Positions 1 to 11,306 of a DNA stretch of 64,000 nt are shown piece after piece. The notes below the pieces were generated by a model. That model saw only the letters and a program-made list of their open reading frames with translations, was not told the origin of the DNA and did not search any database. Made by a program: the position numbers and the translations under genes. Each line of letters begins with the position of its first letter. Positions within the stretch are counted from its first letter, which is position 1. Origin of the DNA: Chimonanthus salicifolius (taxonomy: Eukaryota > Streptophyta > Magnoliopsida > Laurales > Calycanthaceae); assembly GCA_013350335.1 (NCBI GenBank), contig CM023539.1:36008631-36072630 (forward strand), in the 5' to 3' direction.

Positions 1-575
1 TTAGCAAGATCTGGAACGGTTCCATTGAACAAATTGTTGCCTAGAGCAAGACTCTTCAGACTCACCAGAGCAGAAATATGGGAGGGTATCTGTCCATAGA
101 TGAAGTTTGAGCTCAAATTGAGTACTTGAAGTGACGTAAACCGTCTGATTTTCTCCGGCAATGGTCCCCACAGCCCCAGAGACACTAGTGATAGCACCTC
201 CAACTTGGGGAGCTTAGAGAGGGTGATGAAGAGTGAATCGATGGAAAAGGCCGAGGAGAGAGATCGGGAAGAAACAGTGAAAACACTAGAGTTCCTCTGC
301 CCAAGAGACTGGGATCCTCTGTTTCCAACAACAGTAAATTCAGTTATTCTATTTTCTGAGCAGACAATGGTAAGAGATGGAGAAGCAGGGAGAGAGCAGA
401 AGTTGGTCCAGTTGGTCCATCCGGCGAGAGCAGGCGGGTATTCCAAAAGGCGCTGAACACGGTAGAGTAGTTGGCTTTCGGTGGATGTTAATTGCCCAAA
501 AGATGAGAATGGGAGTAGGATGAACATGGCAATCATAAGGTGGAAACTGCGGCATTCTCCACAATTCTCTTCCAT
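1..575 (-). CDS. LRR receptor-like kinase, N-terminal exon (partial, runs off window)
   Basis: An open frame reads from ATG at 575-573 down to base 1 without a stop: 191 codons plus 2 nt. Near the start is a hydrophobic stretch fitting a signal peptide (MIAMFILLPFSSFG). Next comes an LRRNT-like region in which residues about 30-75 carry QLLYRVQRLL, WTNWTNFC and TIVC. Three leucine-rich repeats follow (LEVLSLVSLGLWGPLP, LQVLNLSSNFIYGQIP, LKSLALGNNLFNGTVP). This order and the N-terminal wording resemble the probable inactive LRR receptor-like kinases of the Arabidopsis At3g03770/At5g14210 type, which are plasma-membrane proteins with a short LRR ectodomain and a kinase-like domain. The transmembrane and kinase parts lie outside the window. 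The start is the first ATG in frame and precedes the signal peptide closely. Family placement is from memory of the family, not a search. Confidence 0.85.
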   Translation of the reverse strand, partial: MEENCGECRSFHLMIAMFILLPFSSFGQLTSTESQLLYRVQRLLEYPPALAGWTNWTNFCSLPASPSLTIVCSENRITEFTVVGNRGSQSLGQRNSSVFTVSSRSLSSAFSIDSLFITLSKLPKLEVLSLVSLGLWGPLPEKIRRFTSLQVLNLSSNFIYGQIPSHISALVSLKSLALGNNLFNGTVPDLA

Positions 576-1112
576 TGCTTAGTGGTAGGTAGTAGTGCCA
601 ACAATGAAGGAAGAAGATCAGGAGGAAGGACGAACGAAGGAGAATATGAAGAGAAAATTACTGCATTTGATGGAACAGTAGTGACATAGCATTGAGAGAG
701 GAGAATTATTGAGGAATGGAATGGAATGGGAATGGAAATGGAAGAAGTAGAAGAGATAGAGGTTTCTGGGAAGCTGAGGAATGGAGATTCAAGTGGAGAG
801 TAAGGAAGCAAGAAAGCAAGGAAAAGATGAATGAATATGGAAATGGAGAATTGAAGGAAGGAGTCATGTGCATTAGTTGACTGGTTTGGCATTGGAGATG
901 GGACTTTGGAGCTTTGAATTGCAGGTGTGGCTTCTTCCTTTTCTCTCTCTCTCCAAATCACGTAAAATAATAATACAATGCATCGAGAGTGGAGAGACTG
1001 AGTCAAATGGTTGCTTATCAACCGGATTCCCATGGACTCGAATTCAGTACTATTAGATTAGTACATTTTGTGGCCCACAAACCCATTTTGTGGCCCAACT
1101 GGGCTCCACTCT
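576..1112 (-). promoter_or_regulatory. Probable 5' UTR and promoter of the LRR kinase
   Basis: On the minus strand this stretch is rich in CT tracts (CTTCC, CTCTCTCT), as plant 5' leaders often are, and it ends at the LRR kinase start codon. A 166-codon open frame in another phase (533-1033) is low in complexity (Ser/Pro/Phe) and is not a credible gene. No clear TATA box was found. Confidence 0.4.
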
Positions 1113-1125
1113 CATCTCAAAATCT

Positions 1126-1276
1126 TTCTTTTTAAGATTGAGGTGTCCAAGCCTCTCAGAATACCTGATTAATCTTGGGAGCATGTACAAATCTTCCTAT
1201 TGAGAGTGATTTGAACTCAAGGTCTTATATATCTCAGACATGTTTTTGACCACCAAACTAACCCTTACGCATTTCA
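1126..1276 (-). mobile_element. tRNA-derived SINE, family B
   Basis: The T-rich left end is the poly(A) tail of a minus-strand insertion. On the minus strand a B-box-like GAGTTCAAATC and an A-box-like GGTTAGTTTGGTGG can be read. Near-identical 12-13 bp direct repeats (catctcaaaatct at 1113-1125; catctcaaatct at 1277-1288) flank it and fit a target-site duplication. Confidence 0.6.
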
Positions 1277-1288
1277 CATCTCAAATCT

Positions 1289-3020
1289 CTCACAGCTATT
1301 TTAATCTAGCAAATAAAATCATGTCCAATTTGAAGAGCTCTTGAATTGATCTTACTGTTGGATTAAAATTCATGCATATCTGTTCTATTTTTACTGTTGA
1401 TTTTTTAATTCGTACATTTTAAAATTCAATACACCTAATTTTAATTTAAAATATCATCCAAAAAATAATTTTTAAATAGGCTCATCTCACCTCTTAAGTA
1501 GGGACTACCTGAACAATTTTACACAAGCAAAAGTGCAAAACCACTCAAATCAAATAAGAGTCCTTTTGGAAGGACAATCATGCTCGAGTCACCCATTTTC
1601 TCCGAGAGTAATCTGTAAACACTCCCCTATTTACATCAATTGCAAATTCTTTGCTTCTATACTTTTTAATTAAAAAAAAAAACTACAATTATAAATATTT
1701 TAATAAAATAACCTATCATGTTAATTTATAAAAAGTATACAAGTTTGAATAATTATAATAAATGTGTAAAAGTTATATAAATGGAAGATGGATAAATTTT
1801 TACTTATATTGGATTATTTCTCTCTATGAAATTAGTCATAAAAAACCTACAGGGTTTATTAGAGTCAAATATAGTTAGCATGATTAATTATATATAAAAT
1901 ATTATACAACTTTTATCCATGTGAATTTCAACACTTTTCATCTAACTATGTTAGCCAATATATTTTTTATGAGGTGTTTAAAAGATGTCTCATTAAGGAG
2001 ATTTTGTTATTATTATAACCTTTTAATTAATAAAAAGGTACTTTGGACATTTAATATACTTGAAGAGGTGTTCGCAGTTGAAAAAAATAGATAAGGATAA
2101 TTATTGCAATTATTGAAACAATAAAGATATTTTTGCAATTAAGGCAAAAGAGATAAAAATATTTACAAATTACCCCTTTTCAGTTGACTTAGTGACTGTT
2201 TACTGGGAATTTGTTTGTAAATTTTAACAGGGGTGACGACCGGTCCAGTTTGAGTTTAGGTTCGGGTTGTTGACTCATTTATTTTAAACATTTAACTCAA
2301 ATTTACCCATTTCTTAAATGGGTCCGGATTGGAACAATCTGATCTCTAAATGGGTCGATTATTCAACCCAAATATTGTTTTTCAGGATTAAGTATATGTT
2401 GGGTTGACAGGTAGGTAGGTATATAGACAAACTACAGCAGGTTGGGTCTTTTAAATGGGTTTGGCTCATGACATTGGCTCAACCCAAAACCTATTTTCTG
2501 GGATGGGTTTTAGTTCTGTCAGAAATGGCTTACCTTTAGTTTGTAATCATAGTTTTGTAACTTGAAAATGACTCACTGAGTTGTCTGGACTGGCTTGAAT
2601 CTTGAGGTAAAAAAGATAGCAATCTCGGGTTTTGTCAAAAACTTAAAAAAAATCTATTGAATTGTTTGATTTAATTGGATTATAAACGAAGTATAAGTTT
2701 CAAGTTTGTTAATCATGTTTAATAATTGAAAATCTTAACTCGACACATTTCAAAGTTCAGAGTTTGAATCTATGCCTATAAATGAAGACTTGATTAAAGA
2801 GTACAACAATATAAAAGCATAATAGCATTAAAAAAGATTGTGTTCTGGAACGAGTTGCGTCCGAGTCATATAACTGAACTGAGTATGGCCCTGCCTTGAT
2901 TGAGTTCTACAAATATCATTTTTAAAGTGATCTTGGCTTGGTAAATGTTGTTGAGTCCGTTGTTGATTCTTTATTAAATTTTTGAACAATGGCACCACGA
3001 CAAAGGGTATTACAAAGCAC
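1289..3020. other. AT-rich intergenic DNA, no gene seen
   Basis: Long AT-rich stretches and no open frame with protein-like content. At 2220-2530 there is a patch of gggtt/aaccc words similar in composition to the GGGTC-rich hAT-type elements nearby, but no clean ends were found. Confidence 0.5.
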
Positions 3021-3024
3021 ATGA

Positions 3025-3377
3025 CTAATGTGTTAAAAGCTCTAGAACCAATAAAACGTGTGGAATTAGACCCTTTAAACTTATCCCATGCTAGGTTGCT
3101 CATAACTCATGTTGGGCCCTAAGGCACATAGCAAGTCATCGATGAATCTCCTCAACACTTGCCCTCACTGATGACTCTCATATAATAAACCTTCACTGGG
3201 ATTTGAACATGGAACACGATATGTATATGGATACCAACTGTTAAGAACCAAACTAATACACCAAAAGCGCTGGAGCTAATGGAATGTGTGAAATTAGTCC
3301 TTTTAACCATGCTAGGTTGGCCCACAGCCTAGGTTGGATCCCAGCAAACACGTGGCAAGTCATCAAAGAATCTCAAC
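3025..3377. repeat. Direct repeat pair of about 125 bp
   Basis: 3025-3154 and 3254-3377 match each other with many substitutions. Shared words include aaaagc, gtgtg.aattag, ccatgctaggttg and caagtcatc.a.gaatctc. Between them lies a short segment ending in ccaactgttaagaacc. This may be an old TRIM or another diverged duplication; no TSD was found. Confidence 0.4.
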
Positions 3378-3554
3378 AGGGTGCAATTTGAGTTGTTCAG
3401 ATCAAGTTGTGGACCAATTAAGCTGTCAACCCAACATAACCCAGGCCCAATCCATGGCCATGATGGCTTGGGCTTTCCGTGGTGAATACGATGAAGACAA
3501 ACTTATGAGTGGGAGCTTATAATTCAGCTTGCACTAGCTCCTTTTTATGCGCGT

Positions 3555-3868
3555 TAGGGCTGCAAAAATCCAACTTGAGAAATCATTGGGGTCGGGTCAA
3601 GAATTTTGGGCTAGCGGGTCGGGTCGGATTGAGAAGATAAAACCCTGCATGAAATTCGGGTCGGGCCAGGTTGAGGATTTTACAAGTTAACCCGACCCGA
3701 CCCATCAGACCCGGCTAAAATGGGTTCATAATGTGGGTCGTGTCAAAATTTGGATTGATTCGAGTTAGAATTCGGGTCGGGTTGGGTCGGGTCGGGTTCG
3801 ATATATATCAACTCGGGTTGGATTGGGTTTTAAGAAACCTGACCCGCTCGACCCTGGTTGTAGCTCTA
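3555..3868. mobile_element. hAT-type MITE, GGGTCGGG-rich (copy 1)
   Basis: The ends are TAGGGCTGCAA and, inverted, TAGAGCTACAA. They are flanked by 8-bp direct repeats atgcgcgt (3547-3554) and atgcgtgt (3869-3876), differing at one base. An 8-bp TSD with a TAGGG terminus is typical of the hAT superfamily. The interior is almost wholly GGGTC/GACCC words arranged in both orientations, so it can fold back on itself. There is no coding capacity. The same family is found at 10,927-11,298. Confidence 0.8.
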
Positions 3869-3887
3869 ATGCGTGTAGAGGAAAAAT

Positions 3888-3930
3888 GATAATGATCATG
3901 ATAATGGTAATGATAATGATAATGATAATT
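3888..3930. repeat. AATGAT/ATGATA microsatellite
   Basis: Imperfect tandem runs of aatgat immediately beside the hAT-type MITE. Confidence 0.7.
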
Positions 3931-6430
3931 AAGCTTTATCTTATTTATTCATTTATTATTTGTCGGGCTCAATGTGTCGACGTGGGCCTTTAAATGTTGA
4001 AAGTTGGACAATAGACCCAACTTCGCCTAGCATATTTGTTCTCAGACTGGGCCTGTTTAATTCTTGTTAATAGAATTGTTGTTTGAGACAGGAATCCTCT
4101 TTTGAAGACTCCATCAATACTTTAGATTTTGATATTTTGTTTAAAGCTAAGAAGGAAGGTAATTGGTCTTAACTTGATTGTGCATTGAGTTTGAGCTCAT
4201 TTAATGATTATTTATACAAGCTAAGTTAAAATTAGTCTTTGTCAGCTTGAGCTAGGCATCTTGTTTGGAAGCTTATTTCAACTCGAGTTTGAAGTTTGTA
4301 TATATTTATTTTTGCATGTATTCAAGTATTTATGCATACATGTATATACATCTATTAACATGATAGTCCATTTGATTTATGGTTATGGGTTTTTTGGAAA
4401 TGTATGGACTTGAATATAAGGTATATTAAAAATTACCCTCACTAAATTAATTAAGAGAAATTTTAAATGTTATAAATATTTTGAAGATTAAAAAAAAAAA
4501 GTGAAAAAAAAAATTTTCTCGTCCAACCCACTAGGTCACTTCCCATAGGATTACTCCCTAGCGACTTACCTAGTGTATGTGAATTGAGAGGTTTACACAT
4601 ATGCTCGTGAGATTAGTCTCACCTCCAACGTAGAGTGGGAATTACCCATATTAAAAAAGAAAAAAATTTGTTTGATCCATATAATCAAAGTGATTTTTGC
4701 AAGTCCAATATGGGTCCATGTACCTTTACTACTGTATGGCAAAAACTTGGTGGATCTGCCAAATATGGGTCCTTGTTGACCAAAATAAAAATATCATTTT
4801 TTTAAGAAAACAAATAGTAATCAATGGCCAAAATAGATGAAGCTTAGCTTGAGTTTGAATTCGATTCCACAAATAGCTAAAGTAACAAAATATTTTTTAG
4901 GGTGTGTTTAGTACTATAATATCTTTTAATATTGAAATTTTAAATATTTTTTTCTTTCTAAATATTTGAGGTGTGTTTCGTTTTTAAAAGAATAAGAAAA
5001 ACTCCTTTTATTAAAATAAAAAAAATACCAATATTCATATTCACATGTTGGGCTTTCGAATGATAAACTCCTTTTATCATTTTAGCTTAAACTTTTGTAA
5101 TGTTGAAATTTGGATTTGATTTTCTATTTAGAATGAACATTATTTTTATTTACATTAGAAACATCTTAAAACATTTCAAACTTTTGAATTTGAAATATTT
5201 TATTCAACAACAATATTTTTGACAACATTTTCTTTTAATCTATCAAAATTAAATCTATGGAGCAATCTGATGGTTGCCAACATATGCTTATATTAAGGAG
5301 GCCAATTGGACTTTGTAAGGGAAATGCTTATTGGACTGGATTTCTCGCACCTAAGAGTCACCATATCACAAACCCAAATGCAGAAGAGACTGGGCTTACA
5401 ATAATAGACTCTGGTCCACAGTGAGAGTAAGGCCTAACTTGCTTTGTGGAGACTACTGCAGCTTACGATAGTGAAACAGGGGGTCGAAAAATCTGCTGAG
5501 ATTTTGGCCGATTTTTCATATCGGACGAGATCTTTCTCTCTCTTCAATTTTTTTTTTTAAAAATCTCGGTGGCTTTTTTTTCTTGAAAAATTTCATTTAA
5601 AAAAATCAAAAAGGCTATTTTTTTAAATTAAAAAATATAAATATCGGTTGATATTGGCCAATTTTTCTAGAGAATTGAAAATAGCTATAGTTTCACTGAA
5701 CAAATTACTGACTACAAATTCCATTTAGAAGGTTCTCAAGAGTTGATATTACTGTAATAAGTGTATAGGCTCATCTCATTTTATCTTTTTGAGAGAAAAA
5801 AAAAAAAGCTCAATTCGGCAATTGAACTTGAAATAAAGTGATTATTTTTATTAAGTCAAGCCCAGCTATCCTAGTCCAGGCCCAAGTCAAGTCCAGATGA
5901 TTTAGTCGAGTTCAGTTGCAGATAAGATGTAAATACTGACCCGACCTAATTATTCCAATATTTTTGTATATAAATGTGGTGAATGATTTGCAAACTCTAA
6001 ATGTAGAGGCCCAAAAGAATCTGCTTATTTAGAGTCTTGAAATAGCCAATTTCATTGAAAATTTGCAGCACATATTATTTGTATAAGGGATTAATGATGA
6101 AAAAGTGTCAATTTTTAACCTTGATATGGGGTTCTAAATATCGGTCTAAAATTGATATGGTCAAATATTGGTGTATCAGTGACTAAAGTATCATCCCAAA
6201 ATATTTTTTGACTAAAATATAAAAATATATCATATTTGGTGAGATATCAGCAATATGTGACCGAATTGACCATATAGAATAGCATCAGTGAAAACTTACT
6301 AGATAGTTCAAAAAAACAGCCTTTTTATTTTTTTTTAAAAACAGCCTTTTTATTTTTTTATTTTTAAAAAGTCACTGAAATTTCTGGAAAAAAAAAAGTA
6401 TTTTGAAGGGAGAAAAAAATTCGGCCTAGA
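3931..6430. other. Intergenic repeats and AT-rich DNA
   Basis: No gene is seen. 4525-4650 looks like a degenerate SINE (minus-strand-like gagattagtctcacct words, A-rich end at 4651). 5485-5660 and 6115-6260 contain ggccgatttt and gatattgg words related to the ATATCGGCCGATAT element at 16,940. Confidence 0.4.
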
Positions 6431-6770
6431 TTGCCAAATTTTCGGCCCCTGGTTGGGATGTGGACTTTCTCGTTGTATTGTTTTGCTTCGTTGGACTGTG
6501 GGCCTATTTGCTCGTCCGTTTGCTTATTTCCTGGCCTGGGATGTGGTTTATGTTGTGGGCCTGTTTTCTCGTCCGTTTGCTTATTTCCTGGCCCGAGTTG
6601 TGGGTTATGTTGTGGGCCTAGATGCTTTGGGTCTTTTTTTTCATTTTGTCCCATTTTCTTTTAGGGTTTTTTTTTTTGGCCTGGGTTGTGAACTGGTTGT
6701 ATGATTCTTTGTGCTTTCATCTTTTTTAATGAATAACTAACCTACCATTAAAAAAAAAGAAATAAATTAT
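6430..6770 (+). repeat. Short tandem repeat in a poly(A)-ended retroelement-like fragment
   Basis: A unit of about 62 bp (ctcgtccgtttgcttatttc followed by ctggcc..ttgtgg) occurs twice between 6508 and 6620. The segment ends in tttaatgaataactaacc and then an A run, which resembles the 3' end of a LINE. No reverse transcriptase sequence is attached. Confidence 0.4.
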
Positions 6771-7360
6771 ATATTTAAATTATTAAAAAAAAAAAAAAAC
6801 CCTTTTTCCTTTGTAAAACACATACTACATGTGTGGAACACTTTTGAAATGCACATATAGTGTGATCATGTGTCACACATGGACAAAATAAACGAAAAGA
6901 GATTTATATTAACAAATTGACAAGACTCAACTGCTTTTACACTTTTTTGTGATATTATAAAATGTCACGAAATGATTGATTGATGTTGAAAACTTTGAAA
7001 TATCAAATGTGCATAAGATTTGGAATTTAAGCAATCTATAAGTCCTCTTTAATTTTGTAAGTCAGGTGGAAAGAAGGCAGAAAGGATATTTTGACTTTTT
7101 TTTATAATATAAAAAATATAATTTTAAAAATAAATGAAGAATTAAGTTTGTTTCAACTTATCCCTATTCAAAATTTCCAAGTTGAAAGTTTTTTTTGGAG
7201 AAGTTTTAACAATAAGTTGATGTGGACGAATCAAACAAGTTGATAATCTTTCAATATTTTTTTACTTTTAATTTCATTAGATAGTTTTTAAGCTCTCTAC
7301 TAGACTTTGCATCATCTCCAAGATCTAAATTCATCACGTCTGTTGAAAATAAATATACAG

Positions 7361-7463
7361 TTGTGGGTTCGAGCTCCCATGGCGTAATCTTGGTGTGCCC
7401 TCATCCGTGGGAGTTTTATCCTAAGTATTCTGCGGTTTCCCATATATAAATTAAAAAAAAAAA
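7361..7463 (+). mobile_element. tRNA-derived SINE, family A, 5'-truncated
   Basis: Begins at the B-box (GGGTTCGAGCTCCC) and continues with the family's tRNA-unrelated part (ggtgtgccctcatccgtggg, then gtttcccatatataaa) into a poly(A) tail. The A-box half is missing. Confidence 0.6.
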
Positions 7464-8790
7464 ATCAATAATATAATATGATCGAATAAAAACTAATTTT
7501 ACTTTGTCCAACTTTCACCTCTGCTACCCCTGGGTATTGAACAATGAGAGGCCCATTATCAATTTCCACCATATATTTTTTGCTACCCCCTCTTAAGAGA
7601 AATAGCCACCACACGGTTGAAAGAGAAGATAAACTACCATATCAGTCCATATTATGGGCCCTCTTCAGTCCAATCCTGTTTGAGGTCCATAGTGATTAGT
7701 CATTATTGATCACAAGTATCCAAAGTAATTAAAATTATCTATTTATTATCTATTTCACATTTACCATTAATTTAACAAATTAGTTTTTTTTTCAAGAGCA
7801 AGGCATCTATACTGTTTCGTGTGATTAATCCTTGGAGCATGTAAAAATCTTTCAATTTGCACATACAATATTCAGAATAATGGGGAGTGGATTATTTATG
7901 AGGATTAACTAGTCAACTATCGGCCACACATCCTTATTTAATTGAGAGAATGCGAAATGAATGGTGTAACCACTATATTTAAGCTACTTATTTAGAGACC
8001 ATTCAACAAATAATTATAGTTATCAAGTTAAAGTAATTCTGTGCTATGTGCAACCTATATACACTCTTATTATTGTTTTTCTTTTTCTTTTGTAATATAG
8101 GTATTCCTATCACATATTGAAGGTGAGACTAATCTCATCCACATACACTAGTTATTAGTTAAGTCGATGGAGAGTAGGCTAAAAAAATTAAATGTTAATC
8201 GAACTCAAAACCTCATTTCATAAGATGGGAGCCTTGACTGTTAGACGAATCGTTTATCAATTATTCCCTCCGTCCTATTTTAGTTGTCCCATTTTAAAAT
8301 TTTGAATTGTTTAAAAAAGAGCTCTCAAAAAGTATATCAGATTAGATATGATAGAGAGAATAAAAAATAGTAATATCAGACAACTATTTTGAGACAGTCC
8401 CAAAATACATATCAGACAACTAAATTGAAATAGAGAAAATAAAATACAGACAAACAAAAGTAAGCTTGACACGTATTCAAAACACCTCTAAAGTTGCTTT
8501 CCGACAGGAGTCATTTAACTTTTTTTTGAAAGCCTGTCAAATAAGGGTTCAACATATCTCCGTTGAGTCTTTTCAAATTAGTTCTTTAAGATTAAAAAAA
8601 GGGTCGAACACCTCATCAAATAAACATCGTTTTTAAAATGTGATTTTTAACTAGTATTATTTAAATCCTTAGAAAATTTACTTTCCAATGTCAAATCGAA
8701 TAGTGATACCCATTCAAATGGGTGATAGGCACATAAAGCTGAATGCTTGATTTGTAATAAGAATAAAGCAATTTCAAATGGGAGAGTGTG
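7464..8790. other. AT-rich intergenic DNA with a degenerate SINE
   Basis: At about 8090-8262 the words ggtgagactaatctcatcc, aatcgaactcaaaacctc and gttagacgaatcg suggest a decayed family-B SINE on the minus strand. No other feature is recognised. Confidence 0.4.
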
Positions 8791-8802
8791 GTTGATCGTG
8801 AG

Positions 8803-9185
8803 CAATGTGATAAATATCGGCGGTATTTTCAAATTTACCGCGTTTTTATCGGCAAAATACCATTACCGCATTAAAAACGCGTTTTTATCGCCAAACGATA
8901 AATTTCCGGTAAATTCCCGATAAAATCGCGTTAAAAACGCGATAAACGTTAATAACGCGATAATAACCCGAGAAATTCCCGGTAAATTCCCGAGAAATTC
9001 CCGGTAAATTCCCTATACCATTTTTATTTCATTAATTTTTTTATTTATTCTATTTTTTTTATTTTTTACATATTATAATTTCAGCGAGATTTTCCCGTTA
9101 AATTCCCGATAAAAATCTGAGAATTTAAAAATATCCCGTTATTACCAATTGCCGTTAATATCCCGAGAACGGTATTTGTCACTAT
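8803..9185. mobile_element. Non-autonomous DNA element rich in CGCGTTTTTA (copy 1)
   Basis: Flanked by exact 9-bp direct repeats gatcgtgag at 8794-8802 and 9186-9194. Just inside are matching inverted ends: tgtgataaata on the left and agtgacaaata, inverted, on the right. The interior consists of taccgcg, aaaacgcg, cccgataaa and cccggtaaattccc words in both orientations. A 9-bp TSD suggests a Mutator-like origin; there is no coding sequence. A decayed relative is at 48,395-48,692. Confidence 0.65.
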
Positions 9186-9521
9186 GATCGTGAGTGATAC
9201 TATGTGTTTATTTAATTAAATATTTCACTTAAGTGTAAGAAAAAAAATTCATTTTATGTCCTATAAGCAATTGAATAAATAGAGATTCTCATGTCTAATT
9301 GTAAGATGCATAAAAGAAAAGTTGAAGAATTTCTTCAATTCATAACTTGGAGAAATTTTAGATTTCCAAACTTGTAAGAACTTAAACTTCTATGTAGTTG
9401 TTTCCATCAAAATGGCCTTAATGATGCAAATGGGCCTTTAATAAATTTAAATATAAATTCTCAATATTTGTAATTTAGATTTAAAATAAATTTAAGTTTT
9501 TTAACTTCTTAAGATGGTGAT

Positions 9522-9598
9522 ATCCATATGGGTTCAACCGTGAGAGTTTTACACGCTACGTATCTCACGATTTCTCACACGTAAATTAAAAAAAAAAA
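9522..9598 (+). mobile_element. SINE, family A, strongly 5'-truncated
   Basis: The 3' part of the family-A SINE (gtgagagttttacacgctac, then tttctcacacgtaaatt) ends in poly(A). Exact 8-bp direct repeats atggtgat (9514-9521 and 9599-9606) flank it. Confidence 0.65.
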
Positions 9599-9606
9599 AT
9601 GGTGAT

Positions 9607-10926
9607 GATCCCATTGAAGCAAGTGCCATTGACACCATCCCTTAAAGAGATTAGCTCTCCCATTGTATGATCGGCAAGGGTAGGACATTCATAGTATTTA
9701 ACTAGATTTCAAAACTTATTTTTAGTTAAATTTTATGAATATTTGTCAAGAATATGTGGTAGAATATATTTATATATTTGTGATGTGCCAGTGTTATGTT
9801 GGAGAATAAGGGTGTAATATGATGTCATATATCAATTAGGGTTGTCATAATGTGGATGGACAACCCTAGCTTGTAAGATTTGAAGTTCTTTTATTCTCTT
9901 TAATTTCATATATAAATAAGAGTTTTTAGGTTCTTAGCAATGAATAATTTTGAGTAAAAATTTCTTAATCTATGAGATTATTATTTACTTGAACTTTTTT
10001 TTTTTTTTTCAATTAGTGTGATAATTCTGAAAATTCAACTCTAATCCGATTGAGTGTTAGAAGATCTCAGTGACTAAATTCATTTTTCTTAGATGATATC
10101 TCTGTTTCTTCCATTGAATGAGATTCAAATCGAATCCTTGACAAAGTTTAAGGTTTTCTCTACAACTTAGAGTTAAATTTTCACAATATTTTTCTTAAAT
10201 TAAGAATTTTTAAATACAAAATATTTATAATTCTAAAATTCTACATCGATCACTCCTCAAAAATTAATTAATTAATTAATCATGTATCATTTCACTCCTC
10301 AAAATCAATAGACTTGAATAGACATCTTAATGAAATGACCTCAAATATGGACAACCTAAAACTCAAAATTTCTTCCCATTGGAAAAATTTTAAAAATTTC
10401 TTTGAATTTGAAGTTGTTTTCTTTGAATTTGAAGTTGAATTTTCATATCAAAGTAATAAAATAGTGAGATGTCTTGTTACCCTTTCTAGGCATTCCATTT
10501 CTGAAAAAGAGAATCAATTATGGATTTTAATTCTGTCATAGCATTTCACTTCCAAGAAAGGGTACCCATTATGGCTTTTTAGTCCATCTCTTTCATTTCA
10601 TTGTTTAAAGTAAGCTTCAGCCTTATCTTTCTATCATGCAAGCTAAACATCGGAGGGACACCACTGCCAAAACCTCCTCCTTTTGCACCAAACAACTTTT
10701 AAATATCTTGTATAATATATTTTAATTTATATTTAAATATAAAAATTGAACTTCTCAACTCTCATGATTTATTTATGACTTATCATGTGTATATAAGATT
10801 CAATTTCGGATATGGATCAACCTGAGATAGTTTAATAGGTTTGATTTTTCGTAGTTTTTAACTTACTCATTAAGTCTTTAAGAATTATTATTGTTTCATC
10901 TTTCACAAACTCCTCTATAGAAAGGG
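9607..10926. other. AT-rich intergenic DNA
   Basis: No gene or complete mobile element is seen. There is an (attа-type) run of attaattaatt at about 10,263-10,282 and a direct repeat of tttgaatttgaagtt at 10,401-10,436. Confidence 0.4.
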
Positions 10927-11298
10927 TAGGGCTGTAACTCCGGTCGGGCGGGTCGGGTTCTTTAGAACCCAACCCGACCTGAGTGATATATATGGAATCC
11001 GACCCGACTGACCCGAATTCTCAACCCGAATCTCACAACCTGACTCGATCCGAATCAACCCGAATTCTAACCCGACCCGCATTTTGAACCCATTTTAGAC
11101 TAATTTTAGGTGGGTCAAGTCGGGTTGTGTCGGGTTAACTTATAAAATCCTCAATTTGACCCGACCCGAATTTCATGTGGGTTTTTATTTTCTCAGCCCG
11201 ACCCGACCCGATGACCCGGAATTCTCGACCCGACCCGCATGATTTCTCAGGTCAGGTAATGCGAGTTGGGTTTGGCCCCGACCCGAGTTGCAGCCCTA
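10927..11298. mobile_element. hAT-type MITE, GGGTCGGG-rich (copy 2)
   Basis: Ends TAGGGCTGTAACTC and, inverted, TAGGGCTGCAACTC. The flanking 8-bp direct repeats agaaaggg at 10,919-10,926 and 11,299-11,306 are identical. The interior is GGGTC/GACCC-rich as in the copy at 3555-3868. The perfect TSD makes this a relatively recent hAT-type insertion. Confidence 0.88.
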
Positions 11299-11306
11299 AG
11301 AAAGGG

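Noticed and set aside
533..1033. 166-codon minus-strand frame upstream of the LRR kinase
   Set aside because: Low-complexity Ser/Pro/Phe, out of phase with the real LRR frame and overlapping its start.
6431..6704. Cys-rich frames of 77-96 codons on both strands
   Set aside because: By-products of a tandem repeat in a poly(A)-ended fragment; no signal peptide logic or conserved spacing beyond the DNA repeat.
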